64,000 nucleotides of DNA from Streptomyces sp. NBC_01454 (GCF_036227565.1 NZ_CP109460.1:2790001-2854000), one strand, 5' to 3'; counted from the first letter of the stretch, positions 8,402 through 17,572 are shown. Made by a program: numbers and translations. The notes: generated from the letters alone by a model not told the origin.

Positions 8402-8550
8402 AAGGGGTGAAACCACGTAACTTTCCGCCCCCGAGGGCGTTTCGACGCGCTATGCGGCCCCCGGGGATGCGCCGGACCCTGCGGCCCCTCCCGGGAGGCC
8501 CGCCCCGGCGCCGGGTCCGGGGCCGCGTCTGCGTCTGCGTCCGGGTCCGG

Positions 8551-10002
8551 TCACCGTTGAGTGGGGAACGGCCAGGGGTTGGGGCGGCAGGTCACCCCGT
8601 CCGTCGTCAGGAACTTGGTCTGCTGCATCATCACCGGGGCCAGGGCGCCCTGCCGGGGGCAGGGCTCGTGATTGTGTCCGAGGCGGTGGCCGACCTCGTG
8701 ATTGATGAGCATCTGACGGTAGGTCAGCATCTTGTCGCGGCCGTAGGTCGTGGAGCCCTGTGCCCACCGATAGGCGTTGATCATGACGCGGTCGGTCGCC
8801 GCCGAGTCGCAGGAGACGTTCTCCTCGCGGGTGTCGAGACCGGACTTGGCGCACCATGCCGAGGTGGTCCCCGGGCTCGCCAGCGTGATCACGAAGTCGG
8901 CGTGGCCGGAGGACACCCGCTCGAAGGTCATCTTCCCGCCGTGGGACCAGCTCCGGTCGTCGTTGAGGGTCCTGTGCACCGCTTGGGCGAAGAGCTTGCC
9001 GTCCAGCGGCAGCCCCTCCTCGATGTCCACGCGATAACGCAGCAGCTTGCCGTGCCCGGGGGCCTTGGCGGCGCCGGGGACCGGGGTGAACTTCCCGGCG
9101 GCCGTCAGATCCTCGGCCAGCGGGAAGACCTTCGCCATCTGCGCGTCGTAACCCTCGTGCTTGGCGTCCTGGGTGGCGCGGGCGTGGGACCGGGAGGCCT
9201 GGTCTCCGGTGTCTCCGGTGTCGTCGCCGCGGTCGGGCCCGCTGCGCGGCTGCGGGCCGGCGTCGGCCTTGTGCTGCTGGGCGACCTGCCCCGCGATGAC
9301 CACGGCGAGCACGGTGGTCACCGCCGCGGCCGCCGCGCCGGTGAAGGTCCGGCTCTTGCCGCCCTTGCGGGTACCGTGCCGGGACTCCTCCGGGTCCTCG
9401 GCGCCGCCCGGCTCCCCGTCGTGGGGACCGTGCGGGCCGGAGCCGTCCGCGCCGGCCTCATCCGGCTCGTCCGCCTCGTCGGCCATCCCCCGCTCGAAGA
9501 CCACCGAGCGCCCGGTGAACCGGCCGCCGGCGGGCATCCCGCCCGGGCCGGAGCCGTACCCGCCGGCCGTCGGGCCCGCCGGGCGGGGCGCACCGGCCAG
9601 GAACACATCGTCGTCCGGGTCCTCCACGGCGCCCTCGGCGCCCGGGAAGGACCGGGCATCGAAGGCCTCCACATAGTCGCGCCGCGGCCCCGGGCCGCCG
9701 CCCGGTGCGGTGAGCGACGGCCCGCCGGGCCGCTCCGTGCGCGGCCGGGGAATCCTCGGCGTGCCCTGCCCGGACACCGGCGAGGACGGCGCCGCGCCGG
9801 GGAGCGCGCCCCAGCCGCCGCCCGGTTCGTGCTGTTCGGGATGGCCGCCGCGCACCGGGTCGCCCTGGAGCGACTCGCGCCTGCGGCGCCCGGGGCCGGG
9901 CACGGAGGAATCGCCCCCCGTGGGGCTCTTGCCGGGCGGACCGGCCGTCGGTGCGCTGTCCACAGTGGTCTCGGGCCGGCCTCGGCGGCTATGACGTCCC
10001 AC
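8551..10002 (-). CDS. DUF3152 membrane-anchored metalloprotease-like protein
   Basis: This 483-residue protein has a long disordered Pro/Gly/Glu-rich N-terminus (about 1-220), a single helix (TGAAAAAVTTVLAVVIAG), and an extracellular C-terminal DUF3152 domain. Near residue 435 it carries HEVGHRLGHNH, a textbook HExxHxxGxxH metzincin zinc signature, followed by a possible Met-turn (VMMQQ). A zinc-dependent protease or peptidase acting outside the membrane is therefore likely, although the family has no assigned function that I know of. The GTG at 10002 gives MGRHSRR, a typical basic start. It is adjacent to an alpha/beta hydrolase transcribed in the same direction (8 bp gap), so the two may form a transcription unit. 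Confidence 0.82.
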   Translation of the reverse strand: MGRHSRRGRPETTVDSAPTAGPPGKSPTGGDSSVPGPGRRRRESLQGDPVRGGHPEQHEPGGGWGALPGAAPSSPVSGQGTPRIPRPRTERPGGPSLTAPGGGPGPRRDYVEAFDARSFPGAEGAVEDPDDDVFLAGAPRPAGPTAGGYGSGPGGMPAGGRFTGRSVVFERGMADEADEPDEAGADGSGPHGPHDGEPGGAEDPEESRHGTRKGGKSRTFTGAAAAAVTTVLAVVIAGQVAQQHKADAGPQPRSGPDRGDDTGDTGDQASRSHARATQDAKHEGYDAQMAKVFPLAEDLTAAGKFTPVPGAAKAPGHGKLLRYRVDIEEGLPLDGKLFAQAVHRTLNDDRSWSHGGKMTFERVSSGHADFVITLASPGTTSAWCAKSGLDTREENVSCDSAATDRVMINAYRWAQGSTTYGRDKMLTYRQMLINHEVGHRLGHNHEPCPRQGALAPVMMQQTKFLTTDGVTCRPNPWPFPTQR

Positions 10003-10010
10003 GCGGCGTG

Positions 10011-11039
10011 TCAGCTCCTGCCCGCATCTGCGGTCGCATCGGTTTCTTCACTGTCCAGCAGTTCGCGGACGGCCCGCGCCACCGCCTCGGGGTACTCCAT
10101 CATCGCCACATGCCCCGCCTCCGGAAGCGTCAGCATCCGCGCACCGCGGAACGCCGCGGCCGCCCGCCGCGCCATCCGGAAGGAGACCAGGCGGTCGCGT
10201 CCACCGTAGACGAGAAGCGTGGGGGCGAGTACGCGCTCTGCCTGACGCCACAAATTATGCTGTCCGCCCAGCGTGTAGGCGTTCACCAACCCGCGGGCCG
10301 AGCGCTCCATCACCTCCCAGAAATACGGGAGTTCCAGACGCCGCGCGTATTCGTCGGCCGCGGAGTTGAACCCTTCCGGGCTGACCCGGCCGGGGGCGCC
10401 GTAACACAGCGCCAGCACCTCACGGGTACGGCGCTCGGGCGTCCAGTCATGGGTGAGCCGGCCGAAGAGCCGGGCGATGCCGGGGACCGCGAGCAGCGCC
10501 GTGGGCACCGCCGTCCGCTGCGGCCGCAGCTCGGGCAGCGCCGGGGAGATCAGTGTCAGGGTGCGCACGAGATCGGGGCGCACCGCCGCCACCCGGGTCG
10601 CCGCCGCGCCGCCCATGGAGTTGCCGAGGAGGTGGACGGGGCCGCGCCCGGCCGCGTCGAGATGGCGGATGAGCGCGCGGGCCTGCGCCGAGACGGAGTA
10701 GTTGCCGTCGTCCGGCGGCGGTGACAGCCCGAAGCCGGGCAGGTCGACCGCCTCGCCGTCCAGCCGGTCGGCGAGCAGCGGCATCAGATCCGACCAGTTC
10801 TGCGAGGACCCGCCGAGGCCGTGGACGTAGAGGGCGGGCTCTCGCGCGCGGGCGGCGGCGCCGTCCGCCGCGCCGGGGGCGGCGGGCCCCGCGGGAGGTC
10901 CGTCCGGCGCCCGCAGGGCCAGCGTCAGACCGGGCAGGGTCACGGTGCGCACCGTCTCCGCCCCGCCGCGCCGGCCGGCACCCGCCGGGGGTACCGGAAG
11001 GGCGGCGGTCGCGGTGTCCGGCGACTCGGTCGAAGACAT
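10011..11039 (-). CDS. Alpha/beta hydrolase
   Basis: This 342-residue alpha/beta hydrolase has an oxyanion-hole segment LYVHGLGGSS near residue 75, the nucleophile elbow GNSMGG (serine near 145) and a C-terminal catalytic His in EAGHVAMM. There is an Ala/Pro-rich N-terminal extension of ~70 residues before the fold. The family hydrolyses esters, amides or C-C bonds; the substrate cannot be deduced. It starts with ATG at 11039 and is followed at once by the DUF3152 gene, so they are probably co-transcribed. Confidence 0.85.
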   Translation of the reverse strand: MSSTESPDTATAALPVPPAGAGRRGGAETVRTVTLPGLTLALRAPDGPPAGPAAPGAADGAAARAREPALYVHGLGGSSQNWSDLMPLLADRLDGEAVDLPGFGLSPPPDDGNYSVSAQARALIRHLDAAGRGPVHLLGNSMGGAAATRVAAVRPDLVRTLTLISPALPELRPQRTAVPTALLAVPGIARLFGRLTHDWTPERRTREVLALCYGAPGRVSPEGFNSAADEYARRLELPYFWEVMERSARGLVNAYTLGGQHNLWRQAERVLAPTLLVYGGRDRLVSFRMARRAAAAFRGARMLTLPEAGHVAMMEYPEAVARAVRELLDSEETDATADAGRS

Positions 11040-11208
11040 GGGTCGATGTTACGAGACGATCACGCCCCCGATCGTGTGTCCGCGGTCACACACCGCATCG
11101 CGCTGCCGCGGCCACTCTCCTACGCTCGTAGGCGAGGGCAGCCGCCCCGGCCGCTGCTTTCATGCCAGGCGTCAGCCGACGGAACGAGCACGCGGAAAGG
11201 GAGCCACC

Positions 11209-11427
11209 ATGCGCGTCGACCCGACAGATCCGGAGACCTTCGTGGACGAGAGCGACGCCACCGATATCGACGTCGAAGCACCGGAAGCGGACGCCGCCGA
11301 GCAGTACGCCGACCTCGCACCCCAGCACGACGAACCGCTGACCGGCCTCGACCCGGACGAGGCGAACGAGGCGGATCGCGCCGAACAGGCCCGTGTCGTG
11401 GAGCTCAACGAAGACGAATACCGATGA
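11209..11427 (+). CDS. Small acidic protein (72 aa), unknown function
   Basis: A short and strongly acidic protein (about 24 Asp/Glu in 72 residues) begins MRVDPTDPETFVDESDATD. An ATG at 11209 follows a clear ribosome site (GGAAAGGGAGCCACC). It has no membrane helix, no cysteines and no recognisable domain, so it is probably intrinsically disordered. It runs in the same direction as the TetR gene 148 bp downstream. I regard it as a real small gene because of the ribosome site and ordinary codon use; its role is unknown. Confidence 0.6.
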   Translation: MRVDPTDPETFVDESDATDIDVEAPEADAAEQYADLAPQHDEPLTGLDPDEANEADRAEQARVVELNEDEYR

Positions 11428-11575
11428 CCTGGGACGTTATGTCGGCTTCCGGTGAGGGGGTCGGGCAGAAAAAACCGACCGGGACCGCGCACAGCCGGGT
11501 TACCCAAAAGTACGATGGCGGGCGCGGTGCACCACCTTGTACGGACCGCGTACGAACCAATCTCTGGGAGGCAGC

Positions 11576-12217
11576 GTGAGCGCCATCGAGCAGACCGAGG
11601 CGGCGCGCCCGCGGGGCACACGCCTGCCACGTCGAGCCCGGCGCAACCAGCTTCTGGGCGCCGCCCAGGAAGTTTTCGTCGCGCAGGGCTACCACGCGGC
11701 CGCGATGGATGACATCGCCGAGCGGGCGGGCGTCAGCAAGCCCGTCCTCTACCAGCACTTCCCGGGCAAGCTCGACCTCTACCTCGCCCTGCTCGACCAG
11801 CACTGCGAGTCGCTGCTGCACTCGGTGCGTTCGGCGCTGGCGTCGACGACCGACAACAAGCAGCGGGTCGCGGCGACGATGGACGCCTACTTCGCCTACG
11901 TGGAGGACCCGGGCGGCGCCTTCCGGCTGGTGTTCGAGTCGGACCTCACCAACGAGCCGGCGGTCCGCGAGCGGGTGGACAAGGTGTCCCTGGAGTGCGC
12001 CGAGGCCATAAGCGCGGTGATCGCCGAGGACACCGGCCTGTCGCGGGACGAGTCGATGCTGCTCGCCGTGGGCCTGGGCGGGGTCTCGCAGGTGGTGGCG
12101 CGCTACTGGCTGTCGTCGGAGAGCCAGGTTCCGCGCGACACCGCGGTGCAGCTGTTGACGTCGCTCGCCTGGAAGGGCATCGCCGGCTTCCCGCTGCACG
12201 GCAGCGACGCGCACTGA
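11576..12217 (+). CDS. TetR-family transcriptional regulator
   Basis: This 213-residue protein has an N-terminal TetR helix-turn-helix: RRNQLLGAAQEVFVAQGYHAA, then MDDIAERAGVSKPVLYQHFPGK (about residues 20-65). It has an all-helical C-terminal ligand domain. The GTG at 11576 sits 5 bp after GGGAGG. TetR proteins are dimeric repressors released by small ligands; the ligand is unknown. The neighbours (a small acidic gene upstream and DUF3107 downstream) point to no clear target. Confidence 0.9.
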   Translation: MSAIEQTEAARPRGTRLPRRARRNQLLGAAQEVFVAQGYHAAAMDDIAERAGVSKPVLYQHFPGKLDLYLALLDQHCESLLHSVRSALASTTDNKQRVAATMDAYFAYVEDPGGAFRLVFESDLTNEPAVRERVDKVSLECAEAISAVIAEDTGLSRDESMLLAVGLGGVSQVVARYWLSSESQVPRDTAVQLLTSLAWKGIAGFPLHGSDAH

Positions 12218-12334
12218 CCCTGTTCGCTGCGGGCGTGGTCCATGGCGCCCTGCGCTTCCCCGTACCGGGCTAATGTGTGCTGCGTACGGCGCGGATGGCC
12301 GCGCACCCAAGTGACCGTCGGAGGGACATAAGCC

Positions 12335-12562
12335 GTGGAGGTCAAGATCGGCGTGCAGCACGCGCCCCGCGAGATCATTCTGGAGAGCGGGCAGTCTGCC
12401 GAAGAGGTGGAGAGCGCGGTGTCCGAGGCGCTGAGCGGCACGTCTCAGTTGCTGACCCTGGTGGACGACCACGGTCGCAAGGTGCTGGTCCCGGCGGACC
12501 GGCTGGCCTATGTGGAGCTCGGCGAGCCGACCGCCCGCAAGGTCGGTTTCGGCACGCTCTGA
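12335..12562 (+). CDS. DUF3107 family protein (75 aa)
   Basis: A 75-residue protein starting VEVKIGVQHAPREI and ending KVGFGTL matches the actinobacterial DUF3107 family. It is predicted to be a small soluble alpha/beta fold with no catalytic motif visible. The GTG at 12335 is preceded by CGGAGGGACATAAGCC, a good ribosome site. A strong intrinsic terminator follows the gene, so its transcript ends here. Function unknown. Confidence 0.85.
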   Translation: MEVKIGVQHAPREIILESGQSAEEVESAVSEALSGTSQLLTLVDDHGRKVLVPADRLAYVELGEPTARKVGFGTL

Positions 12563-12597
12563 GCAGCACGTGCCCGAGGCGACAGCCGGAGGCAGCA

Positions 12598-12642
12598 GGG
12601 GCGGCGGCCCGGAGATCTCACTCCGGGCCGCCGCCCCTTTTT
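12598..12642 (+). terminator. Intrinsic terminator after DUF3107
   Basis: A perfect 17-bp stem (GGGGCGGCGGCCCGGAG with its complement) closes an ATCTCA loop and is followed by TTTTT. This is the clearest rho-independent terminator in the window. Confidence 0.92.
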
Positions 12643-12820
12643 CCGGTCCGCTCCGGGGCCCGATCCGCCGACTTTGCGCAGATCAGGCCGTTCGAGTCGG
12701 TGCCGCTGAGCTGATCGGGCAGGGGACCGGTGCGGAGAGGGTTGCTGCCGGTGCCCCCTGGGTACGACCGCAACGACCGATTTGTTCAGCGGTCGATCTC
12801 GTCACGCGGGAGGGAACAGC

Positions 12821-13111
12821 ATGATCTTCGAAGCGCTCGGCGCCGTGCTCATCGGCTTCGCCATCGCCCTGTCCGCGACGCACTGGCTGCCGGACCGCTT
12901 CCCCGCGCGCACCCTCACGCTCGCCACGGGCCCGGTCGCGGCGCTGCTCGGCGCGCTGCTGACCCGCTCGATCCTCGGCCCCGGCCATCCCGTCCAGGTG
13001 ATGATCGCCGCGTGCGCCGTCGGTGCGGCCCTGCTGTCGGTCGTGGCACGCCCGCCGCACCGCCGTCTTCGGCGACCCGCCGCGGCACTGAAGGGGCACC
13101 GGACGGCCTGA
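12821..13111 (+). CDS. Small membrane protein (96 aa)
   Basis: A 96-residue protein starts MIFEALGAVLIGFAIALSA and has about three hydrophobic helices, then an Arg-rich C-terminus (RPPHRRLRRPAAALKGHR) likely on the cytoplasmic side. The ATG at 12821 follows GGAGGGAACAGC. I recognise no named family; it looks like a conserved actinobacterial small integral membrane protein. It converges on the ferritin-like gene with a 25-bp gap. Confidence 0.65.
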   Translation: MIFEALGAVLIGFAIALSATHWLPDRFPARTLTLATGPVAALLGALLTRSILGPGHPVQVMIAACAVGAALLSVVARPPHRRLRRPAAALKGHRTA

Positions 13112-13136
13112 AACCGCCCGGCACCGCCTGCCGGCG

Positions 13137-13874
13137 TCAGGCCGCGAGCCCCAGGGCCGCCATCCGCTTGGTGTGCGCCTCGGTGATCCGCGAGAACATC
13201 CGGCCGACCTCGGCCAGGTCGAACCCGTCGGCCACGCCGCCCACCAGCATCGTGGAGAGCGCGTCGCGGTCCGCGACGACCCGCTGCGCCTGCGAGAGCG
13301 CCTCGCCCATCAGCCGGCGGGCCCACAGCGCCAGCCGTCCGCCGACCCGCGGCTCGGCCTCGATGGCCGCGCGCACCTTCTCCACGGCGAACGACGCGTG
13401 CCCGGTGTCGTCCAGCACGGCCAGCACCAGATCGCGGGTGTCGGAGTCCAGCCGGGCCGCGACCTCGCGGTAGAAGTCACTGGCGATCGAGTCGCCGACA
13501 TAGGCCTTGACCAGGCCCTCCAGCCAGTCGGACGGTGCGGTCTGGCGGTGGAACTCGTCGAGGGCGGCGGCGAAGGGCTCCATCGCCTCGTTCGGCTCCG
13601 CCTCGATCTGCGCGAGCCGCTCCCGCAGCCGCTCGAAGTGGTGGAACTCCGCCGAGGCCATTTTGGCGAGTTCGGCCTTGTCGTCCATCGTCGGCGCGAG
13701 CTTCGCGTCCTCCGCCAGGCGCTCGAAGGCGGACAGCTCGCCGTAGGCGAGCGCGCCGAGCAGATCGATCACGGCGGCCCGGTACTGCGGGTCGACGGAT
13801 GCCTTCGCCCAGTCCTGGGCGGCGATCCCGGTGTGTTCTTGCGCGTCAGCCGCGGCGTTGTCAGGCGTTCCCAT
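13137..13874 (-). CDS. Ferritin-like-fold protein (possible di-iron enzyme)
   Basis: This 245-residue helical protein carries a carboxylate/histidine pattern suited to a ferritin-like four-helix bundle: YGELSAFERL, SAEFHHFERL, then DSIASDFYREV and DDTGHASFAVEK. The spacing resembles MiaE-type tRNA hydroxylases, but a di-iron tRNA hydroxylase role is only a structural guess. The ATG at 13874 (MGTPDNAAAD) is preferred over an upstream in-frame start at 13997 whose extra 41 residues look like untranslated sequence. It is divergent from the helicase gene. Confidence 0.78.
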   Translation of the reverse strand: MGTPDNAAADAQEHTGIAAQDWAKASVDPQYRAAVIDLLGALAYGELSAFERLAEDAKLAPTMDDKAELAKMASAEFHHFERLRERLAQIEAEPNEAMEPFAAALDEFHRQTAPSDWLEGLVKAYVGDSIASDFYREVAARLDSDTRDLVLAVLDDTGHASFAVEKVRAAIEAEPRVGGRLALWARRLMGEALSQAQRVVADRDALSTMLVGGVADGFDLAEVGRMFSRITEAHTKRMAALGLAA

Positions 13875-14195
13875 GACCGGCACAATAGCCCGCTCGGCGG
13901 CTCGGGGAAGGGCCTGGTCAGCCACAGCCGTTCCCCCGTACGAACGACGGCCGCCACCGGCTTCCGGGGCCCCGCCGGGCCGTGATGTATTCCTCACTCA
14001 TACAAGCCTTCGGATGGACGCGCCATATCCGGGGTACAGTGGTATGCGGACCTGCCGAGTATCGGTGGGTCGTTCCACGAAGCGGATGCCCGGTCGGTGG
14101 CCCGATCGGCTCCAAACCGACCGCCCTCTGCTGCGACGCGTACGAAACGTGCGTACCGCAGGAGGGACACCGCTCGCGGCAGGAGTGCCTGAGCG
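13875..14195. other. 321-bp divergent intergenic region
   Basis: This gap separates the divergent ferritin-like and DEAD-box helicase genes. It is locally less GC-rich around 13984-14045 and must hold both promoters. A TACAGT hexamer at 14035-14040 could be a -10 element for the helicase, but no convincing -35 lies at the usual distance. I see no gene in it. Confidence 0.4.
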
Positions 14196-16460
14196 TTGGC
14201 AGTGGTCCCGCCCCACCGGCTGTTTCAGGCCGGCCCCGTACGAACTCCGTACGACGGTGCGGTACGACCCCCTTCGCCGCCTCACGCCGCGTCTCACAGA
14301 AGAGGCAAGATTCTGTCTACGTTCCGAGACCTCGGGATTTTCCCCGAGACGGCCGAGGCCCTAGAAGCCGTCGGCATCATTTCCCCCTTTCCCATCCAGG
14401 AGCTGACGCTCCCCGTCGCCCTCTCCGGCAACGACGTCATCGGCCAGGCCAAGACCGGCACGGGCAAGACGCTGGGCTTCGGCCTGCCGCTGCTGGAGCG
14501 CGTCACGGTCCCCGTGGACGTCGAGGTCGGCCGGGCGCAGCCCGCTCAGCTGACCGAGGCGCCGCAGGCCCTGGTGGTCGTGCCCACCCGCGAGCTGTGC
14601 CAGCAGGTCACCAACGATCTGCTCACCGCCGGCAAGGTGCGCAATGTCCGGGTGCTGGCCATCTACGGCGGCCGTGCCTACGAGCCGCAGGTCGAGGCGC
14701 TGAAGAAGGGCGTCGACGTCATCGTCGGCACGCCCGGCCGGCTGCTCGACCTCGCGGGCCAGCGCAAGCTGGACCTCTCCCAGGTCAAGAGCCTGGTCCT
14801 GGACGAGGCCGACGAGATGCTCGACCTGGGCTTCCTGCCCGACGTCGAGAAGATCATCCAGCTGCTGCCGGCCAAGCGCCAGACGATGCTGTTCTCCGCG
14901 ACCATGCCCGGCCAGGTCATCTCCCTGGCCCGCCGCTACATGTCGCAGCCCACGCACATCCGCGCCACCGCGCCGGACGACGAGGGCCAGACCGTCGCCA
15001 ACACCGCCCAGCACGTCTTCCGGGCCCACTCCATGGACAAGCCGGAGATGGTCTCCCGCATCCTCCAGGCCGAGGGCCGGGGCCTGGCGATGGTGTTCTG
15101 CCGTACCAAGCGGACCGCCGCCGACATCGCCGACCAGCTCGCGCGCCGCGGCTTCGCCTCCGGCGCGGTCCACGGCGACCTCGGCCAGGGCGCCCGTGAG
15201 CAGGCGCTGCGCGCCTTCCGCAACGGCAAGGTCGATGTCCTGGTCTGCACCGACGTCGCCGCCCGCGGTATCGACGTCGAGGGTGTGACGCATGTCATCA
15301 ACTACCAGTCGCCCGAGGACGAGAAGACCTACCTGCACCGCATCGGCCGTACCGGCCGCGCGGGCGCAAAGGGCACCGCGGTCACCCTCGTCGACTGGGA
15401 CGACATCCCGCGCTGGAAGCTGATCAACAAGGCGCTGGACCTGGCGTTCGACGAGCCGGAGGAGACCTACTCCACCTCGGCGCACCTCTACGAGCAGCTG
15501 AGCATCCCCGCGGGCACCAAGGGCGTGCTGCCGCGCGCCGAGCGGACCCGGGCCGGGCTGGCCGCCGAAGAGGTCGAGGACCTGGGCGAGACCGGCGGCC
15601 GCGGCCGCGGGCCCCGCCGGGGCACCGTCGTCGAGGAAGAGCGTCCCGCGCGCACCCGTACCCCGCGGCAGCGCCGCCGGACCCGTGGCGGCACGACGCC
15701 GGACGACTCCGCCGCCGAGGCGCAGACGGCCGGCTCGCCGGCCGTCGCCGAGGACAGCGTGAGCACGGAGGCCGCCGAGCCGCGCCAGCCGCGCCGGCGC
15801 CGCCGGACCCGTGGTGGCCAGTCCGCCGCGGTGCCCGCGCCGGCCGCCGCGGAGGCGGTGGCCGAGGCCGCCGCGCCCGCTCCGGCCGCCGAGGCACTTG
15901 CCGAGGCGCCCGCCAAGCCGCGCCGCCGCCGTACCCGCGCCGCCCGTCCGGAGGCCGGCGAGGCCGCCGCGACCGCGGTCGACACCGCCGAGACGACCTC
16001 GGTCGCCACCGCGGTGAGCGAGCCGGCCGAGGCGCCGGCCGCGCCGCGCCGCCGGACCCGGGGCGCCACCAAGGCCGCCGCGGCGACCGCGCCGGCAGCG
16101 GTGACGGAGCCCGTGACCGAGCCCGTCGTCGAGGCGGAGGCCGCTCCGGCCAAGCCGAAGCGCACGCGGAAGACCGCCGCCGCCAAGGCCGCCGAGGCCG
16201 CGGTGGACACCGTCGAGGCCGCCGTCGAGGCGCCCGCCAAGCCCAAGCGCACGCGGAAGACCGCCGCCGCGAAGGCTGCCGAGGCCGTGGTGGAGGCACC
16301 CGCCGCCGAGGACGCCCCGGCCAAGCCGAAGCGCACCCGCAAGGCCGCCGCCAAGCCGGCCGCGGAGGTGGCGGAGGCCGGCGAGGCCGCCGAGGCCAAG
16401 CCGGTGCGCCGCCGCACCCGGGCCAAGGCCGCCGTCGCCGAGGCGACGACCGAGAGCTGA
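14196..16460 (+). CDS. DEAD-box RNA helicase with a long basic C-terminal tail
   Basis: This 754-residue protein has a two-domain helicase core (about residues 40-425). It shows the Q motif, Walker A AKTGTGKT, motif Ia PTRELCQQ, TPGRLL, DEAD (LDEADEM), SAT, and domain-2 motifs including ARGIDVEGVTHV and HRIGRTGRAG. Residues ~455-754 are Ala/Lys/Arg/Glu-rich with repeated blocks such as KPKRTRKTAAAKAAEA and RRRRTRGG, a disordered RNA-binding or condensate-forming tail. The family unwinds short RNA duplexes in ribosome assembly, mRNA decay or cold response. The TTG at 14196 is supported by GGAG ten bases upstream; conserved sequence begins about 40 residues later at STFRDLGI, so a shorter form is possible. 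Confidence 0.9.
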   Translation: MAVVPPHRLFQAGPVRTPYDGAVRPPSPPHAASHRRGKILSTFRDLGIFPETAEALEAVGIISPFPIQELTLPVALSGNDVIGQAKTGTGKTLGFGLPLLERVTVPVDVEVGRAQPAQLTEAPQALVVVPTRELCQQVTNDLLTAGKVRNVRVLAIYGGRAYEPQVEALKKGVDVIVGTPGRLLDLAGQRKLDLSQVKSLVLDEADEMLDLGFLPDVEKIIQLLPAKRQTMLFSATMPGQVISLARRYMSQPTHIRATAPDDEGQTVANTAQHVFRAHSMDKPEMVSRILQAEGRGLAMVFCRTKRTAADIADQLARRGFASGAVHGDLGQGAREQALRAFRNGKVDVLVCTDVAARGIDVEGVTHVINYQSPEDEKTYLHRIGRTGRAGAKGTAVTLVDWDDIPRWKLINKALDLAFDEPEETYSTSAHLYEQLSIPAGTKGVLPRAERTRAGLAAEEVEDLGETGGRGRGPRRGTVVEEERPARTRTPRQRRRTRGGTTPDDSAAEAQTAGSPAVAEDSVSTEAAEPRQPRRRRRTRGGQSAAVPAPAAAEAVAEAAAPAPAAEALAEAPAKPRRRRTRAARPEAGEAAATAVDTAETTSVATAVSEPAEAPAAPRRRTRGATKAAAATAPAAVTEPVTEPVVEAEAAPAKPKRTRKTAAAKAAEAAVDTVEAAVEAPAKPKRTRKTAAAKAAEAVVEAPAAEDAPAKPKRTRKAAAKPAAEVAEAGEAAEAKPVRRRTRAKAAVAEATTES

Positions 16461-16494
16461 CGCCCGGCCGGCCACCGCCGGCACGCACGGTCCG

Positions 16495-16529
16495 ACGACC
16501 CGGCCCCGCTTCCCGCGGGGCCGGGTCGT
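16495..16529. terminator. Terminator after the helicase gene
   Basis: A 15-bp perfect stem (ACGACCCGGCCCCGC with its complement) with a 5-nt TTCCC loop and a short T run lies 34 bp past the helicase stop. Confidence 0.85.
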
Positions 16530-16576
16530 TCGGCGTCCTGGCCCGGTTCGCCGCCCCGCCCGGATAACCTCGGCTC

Positions 16577-17443
16577 ATGAGCAGGCCGACCGTCCTCACG
16601 CTGCCCCCGTGCGCCCGCGCGTACCGACTCGACACCGCGCGCGGCTCGTTCGCCGTGCACGATGCCCGGCCCGATGCCGCGCCGATCGGGACGGCCCTGC
16701 TGGTGCCCGGATTCACCGGCAGCAAGGAGGACTTCCTCGCGCTGCTGGCGCCGCTTTCAGCGGCCGGGTTCCGGGCGGTGGCGGTGGACGGCCGCGGCCA
16801 GCACGAATCCCCCGGCCCGCGGGAGGAACAGGCGTATGCACAAAGGGAGTTGGCCCTCGATGTGCTGGCCCAGACGCGGGCCCTGCGGGAGCCGGACAGC
16901 GGGCCGGTGCATCTGCTGGGGCACTCGCTGGGCGGGCTGGTGGCCCGGGCCGCGGTGCTGCTGGACGCGGCCCCGTTCCGTTCGCTCACCGTGCTCAGCT
17001 CCGGGCCCGCCGCCATCGCGGCGTCCCAGCAGGCCCGGGTGCGGATGCTGATCGAGGCGCTCGGCGGGCTCGACATGGAGAGCGTCTGGCGGGCGATGCG
17101 CGCACTGGACCCCCCGGAGGCGGCGGACGCGGCGACGCCCCCGGAGATCGGCGCGTTCCTGCACCGCCGCTGGCTGAACACCGTCCCCGAGCAGCTGATC
17201 GCGACCGGCCGTCAGATGCTGGCGGAGCCCGACCGGGTGGCGGAGCTGGCGGGTACGGGGCTGGCCACCCATGTCGTGTCCGGCACCGTCGACTACGCCT
17301 GGCCGGTGTCGTCGATGGACGAGATGGCCGAGCGGCTCTCCGCCCGGCGCACCGTCATCGAGGGCGCCGAGCACTCCCCCAACGCCGAGCGGCCGGAGAA
17401 GACGGCCGAGGCGCTCGCCGGGTTCTGGAGCGGGGTGGGCTGA
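16577..17443 (+). CDS. Alpha/beta hydrolase
   Basis: This 288-residue hydrolase has an oxyanion segment LVPGFTGSKEDF, the nucleophile elbow GHSLGG (serine near residue 118) and a late catalytic His in EGAEHSPNAE. It is more compact than the other hydrolase in this window and has no N-terminal extension or signal. ATG start at 16577. The reaction is unknown; lipases, esterases and haloperoxidase-like enzymes share this pattern. A gap of about 130 bp separates it from the SRPBCC gene. Confidence 0.85.
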   Translation: MSRPTVLTLPPCARAYRLDTARGSFAVHDARPDAAPIGTALLVPGFTGSKEDFLALLAPLSAAGFRAVAVDGRGQHESPGPREEQAYAQRELALDVLAQTRALREPDSGPVHLLGHSLGGLVARAAVLLDAAPFRSLTVLSSGPAAIAASQQARVRMLIEALGGLDMESVWRAMRALDPPEAADAATPPEIGAFLHRRWLNTVPEQLIATGRQMLAEPDRVAELAGTGLATHVVSGTVDYAWPVSSMDEMAERLSARRTVIEGAEHSPNAERPEKTAEALAGFWSGVG

Positions 17444-17572
17444 GCGCGGGGCGGGCCGCGGGGGCCGGGCGGACCGTGTCACCAGGACAGCACCGGGTGG
17501 TTCGGCGAGCATCGAAGAGACGGAAGGGCACCGGCGCCCGGCCGCCACCGGCTGCACAGGAAGGGCCCGACC

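Noticed and set aside
16141..16440. Repeats in the helicase tail as a CRISPR-like array
   Set aside because: The repeats are in-frame codon repeats of Lys/Arg/Ala blocks, without regular unique spacers.
14361..16484. A 707-residue ORF on the minus strand opposite the helicase
   Set aside because: It mirrors the high-GC third-position bias of the helicase gene, has no ribosome site, and its sequence is Gly/Arg/Leu low complexity. It is a shadow frame.
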